From the NCBI GenBank assembly GCA_017609845.1, contig JAFCDD010000034.1:1-6478 (forward strand): a stretch of DNA of 6,478 bases. The letters run 5' to 3'. Made by a program: the position numbers and the translations under genes. Position 1 is the stretch's first letter, and every line of letters begins with the position of its first letter. The notes below the pieces were generated by a model. The model ran no database searches. It saw only the letters and a list, made by a program, of their open reading frames with translations, and was not told where the DNA came from. Below are positions 4,878 through 6,478 of the stretch, piece by piece. The DNA is from Candidatus Woesearchaeota archaeon (GTDB lineage Archaea > Nanobdellota > Nanobdellia > SCGC-AAA011-G17 > JACPNG01).

Positions 4878-5762
4878 ATGAAAAAGAGGTTTTTATTATT
4901 GTTGATAATTCTTTTGCCTTTTGCTTTGGCTGAAATAAATATTGATGGTTTAGATAGAAGTGAATATAATTTTGGTGATGAGATAAAGATTAGTGGTTAT
5001 GTCCAAGAAGATAATGCAGTTAGTGGTTATTTTGAATTAACTTTGAGATGTGGTTCTGTAGAATTTAAGCTTCCAAGAACATTAGTTAGTTTGAATTCCG
5101 GAGAGAGAAAAAACTTTCCAAATCAATTAAAAATACCAAAAATTACTATACCAAGATCATTAGAAGGAAGCTGTGATATTAGGGCCAGTCTAGTTTCTAA
5201 TAATCAAGAAGTAGATTATGGATTATCTGATAGTTTTATGATAACCGATGAACTTATTGGTAGTTTTAATATAGATGAAACAAGGATCCAAGCTGGAAAA
5301 TCTTTTACATTAACAGGAGAAGTTTTTAAGTTAGATAATGATCCTATTGAGGGCAGTGCAGAGATGTATTTTAATAGGGGAGATGAAAGTTTTCTTGTGG
5401 ATATAATAAGTATAAAGAAAGGAAAGTTAAATTATAAGTATGTGCCTGTCTCTATCCCCGAAGGAGAGTATTCTATTGATGTTTCTGTTAGTGATTTATA
5501 TGGTAATGAGTTTTTGTTTGAAGATGTAGCTTCTTTTACCTTGATGAATGAACTGTACGTGTTTGCTAAGACAGATAGTAGAATTGTTGATCCTGGAACT
5601 AGGATAAAGATTTCTGGTGAGGCAACAACAGTATTGCAAGAAGGTGTAGATAATGCCAATGTTGAAATAATTTTTGGAGATGAAAAATATACTACAAAAA
5701 TAAAGGATGGAAAGTTTGAATATGAATTATTAATTAAAGAAGATGTTAAATCTGGATCTTAA
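4878..5762 (+). CDS. Cell-surface Ig-like repeat protein, N-terminal part (frame broken)
   Basis: The protein starts with a Sec signal peptide (MKKRFLLLLIILLPFALA, cleavage likely after Ala18), so it is exported. It then has three tandem beta-sandwich, Ig-like domains of about 90-100 residues. Each opens with a similar strand pair: SEYNFGDEIKISGYV (28-42), TRIQAGKSFTLTGEV, and SRIVDPGTRIKISGEA. Domain 1 has Cys58 and Cys99, which could form a disulphide. Domain 3 stops abruptly at KEDVKSGS with TAA at 5760-5762. The homologous sequence continues in another frame (next entry), so this is the N-terminal part of one longer surface protein. The role is unknown; structural, adhesion or cell-cell contact roles are typical inferences for such archaeal proteins. 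It is divergent from thrS, and the start is fixed by the signal peptide and the TATA spacing. Confidence 0.82.
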   Translation: MKKRFLLLLIILLPFALAEINIDGLDRSEYNFGDEIKISGYVQEDNAVSGYFELTLRCGSVEFKLPRTLVSLNSGERKNFPNQLKIPKITIPRSLEGSCDIRASLVSNNQEVDYGLSDSFMITDELIGSFNIDETRIQAGKSFTLTGEVFKLDNDPIEGSAEMYFNRGDESFLVDIISIKKGKLNYKYVPVSIPEGEYSIDVSVSDLYGNEFLFEDVASFTLMNELYVFAKTDSRIVDPGTRIKISGEATTVLQEGVDNANVEIIFGDEKYTTKIKDGKFEYELLIKEDVKSGS

Positions 5763-6478
5763 TAAAGGGGAATCTGATGTAATAATCGATGTTAAAATGA
5801 TTCCTACCAGATTGGAAATAGACTTTGATAAGGAAAGTTATCGGCCCGGAGATGAATTGGGTGTTACTGCTTTATTGTATGATCAAGGAGATGAACTAGT
5901 TAGTGGATTTGTAGACGTTACCTTTTTTAATTCTAAAAAAGAGGAAATTTTGACAGACAGGCTAAAGATTGGAGAATTAGAGAAGTATCAGTTAGATGAA
6001 TTTGCTGTGCCGGGAACATATTCCTATAAAGCAGATTATTATGAATTAAAAATCGAAGGAGAATTTATAGTTAGTCTTGTAAAGGATATTAATATTGTTT
6101 TAAGAAATCAAACCATTCTAATTACTAATGTTGGAAATGTTGATTACAAGGAAAAGGTTGAATTTATATTTGCTAATGGACTTTATTCTGTTAGTGAGAG
6201 AATATCTCTGGGTGTTAATGAAACAAAGGAATTTTATCTAGCAGAAATGGTTCCTACTGGGACATATAATTTGGTTTTAAGATCTGGTGATATTGAAAAA
6301 GAATTTGAAAGCGTTGTTGTGGTTGGAAAAGGCAAGAAATCCTTTAATTTTATTTACGTTGTCTTTGCAGTTGTATTCCTGGCTTTATTGATTTTATTGT
6401 CTTATTTACAGAAAACAAAGATTAGGAAAGTAAAAATTAGGCATGAAAAAGAAAAAAGAAAAGGAAAAACATTTGCCA
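5743..6478 (+). CDS. Cell-surface Ig-like repeat protein, C-terminal part (3' partial)
   Basis: This frame is open from 5734 and is still open at the window end (last full codon 6475-6477); the first ATG is at 5743, overlapping the upstream frame by 20 nt. It resumes the end of Ig-like domain 3 (NKGESDVIIDVKM). Domain 4 follows, with KESYRPGDELGVTALL matching the opening strands of domains 1-3. A further domain (from about INIVLRNQTILITNVGNV) has the conserved 'tNvGn..y' look of CARDB-type extracellular modules. Near the end lies one membrane span (FNFIYVVFAVVFLALLILL), then a Lys/Arg-rich cytoplasmic tail. This is the topology of an anchored surface protein with its N-terminus outside. On its own it would lack a signal peptide, so it is best read as the rest of the 4878 gene, separated by a frame-changing deletion. 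Confidence 0.78.
   Translation, partial: MLNLDLNKGESDVIIDVKMIPTRLEIDFDKESYRPGDELGVTALLYDQGDELVSGFVDVTFFNSKKEEILTDRLKIGELEKYQLDEFAVPGTYSYKADYYELKIEGEFIVSLVKDINIVLRNQTILITNVGNVDYKEKVEFIFANGLYSVSERISLGVNETKEFYLAEMVPTGTYNLVLRSGDIEKEFESVVVVGKGKKSFNFIYVVFAVVFLALLILLSYLQKTKIRKVKIRHEKEKRKGKTFA

Noticed and set aside
5432..5659. Minus-strand ORF of 75 codons
   Set aside because: Antisense shadow of the surface-protein gene, which has clear domain repeats in the other direction.

Overview
The window is AT-rich with short intergenic gaps, and it reads as archaeal, most likely from a DPANN-type lineage (Woesearchaeota/Pacearchaeota-like). Four things support this. There is a diphthine synthase (dphB) of the archaeal/eukaryotic diphthamide pathway. 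TATA/BRE-like boxes sit about 26 nt upstream of several start codons, as in leaderless archaeal transcripts. Small zinc-ribbon proteins are packed into overlapping operons. The surface protein has a signal peptide, Ig-like domains and a C-terminal membrane anchor. The assignment is inference from gene content, with no database search.

Left part (1-1025): two minus-strand genes. One is a 45-residue protein with four CxxC knuckles (52-189). The other is a pore-only membrane protein related to the TM_helix/MscS family (246-896), followed by a T-tract terminator. A divergent promoter region (897-1025) separates it from the next operon.

Middle part (1026-2732): a tight plus-strand operon of a small membrane protein of unknown function, dphB, a 59-residue zinc ribbon, an 82-residue Cys-containing protein of unknown function, and a DUF167 protein. 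Neighbours abut or overlap by 17-38 nt and two have strong Shine-Dalgarno sites, which suggests translational coupling. The operon converges with, and overlaps by 14 nt, a minus-strand gene for a protein with a PepSY-like C-terminus.

Right part (3195-6478): a bacterial-type threonyl-tRNA synthetase (thrS, minus strand) and a divergent cell-surface protein gene (plus strand, running off the window). Both are broken. thrS has a good leaderless promoter and ATG, but that ATG is out of frame with the protein. It lacks the TGS domain and the HxxxH half of the editing site. It also lost about 50 nt just before motif 2, which splits it into two frames. The surface gene changes frame near 5743-5762, with roughly ten residues missing from its third Ig-like domain. 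All three disruptions lie within 1.75 kb, while the genes to the left are intact.

I see no mobile element, CRISPR array, tRNA or rRNA. I did not find a convincing new defence or metabolic system. The most noteworthy signal is the cluster of frame-breaking deletions in an essential aminoacyl-tRNA synthetase and its divergent neighbour. It reflects either real decay with functional replacement elsewhere or a local assembly problem.
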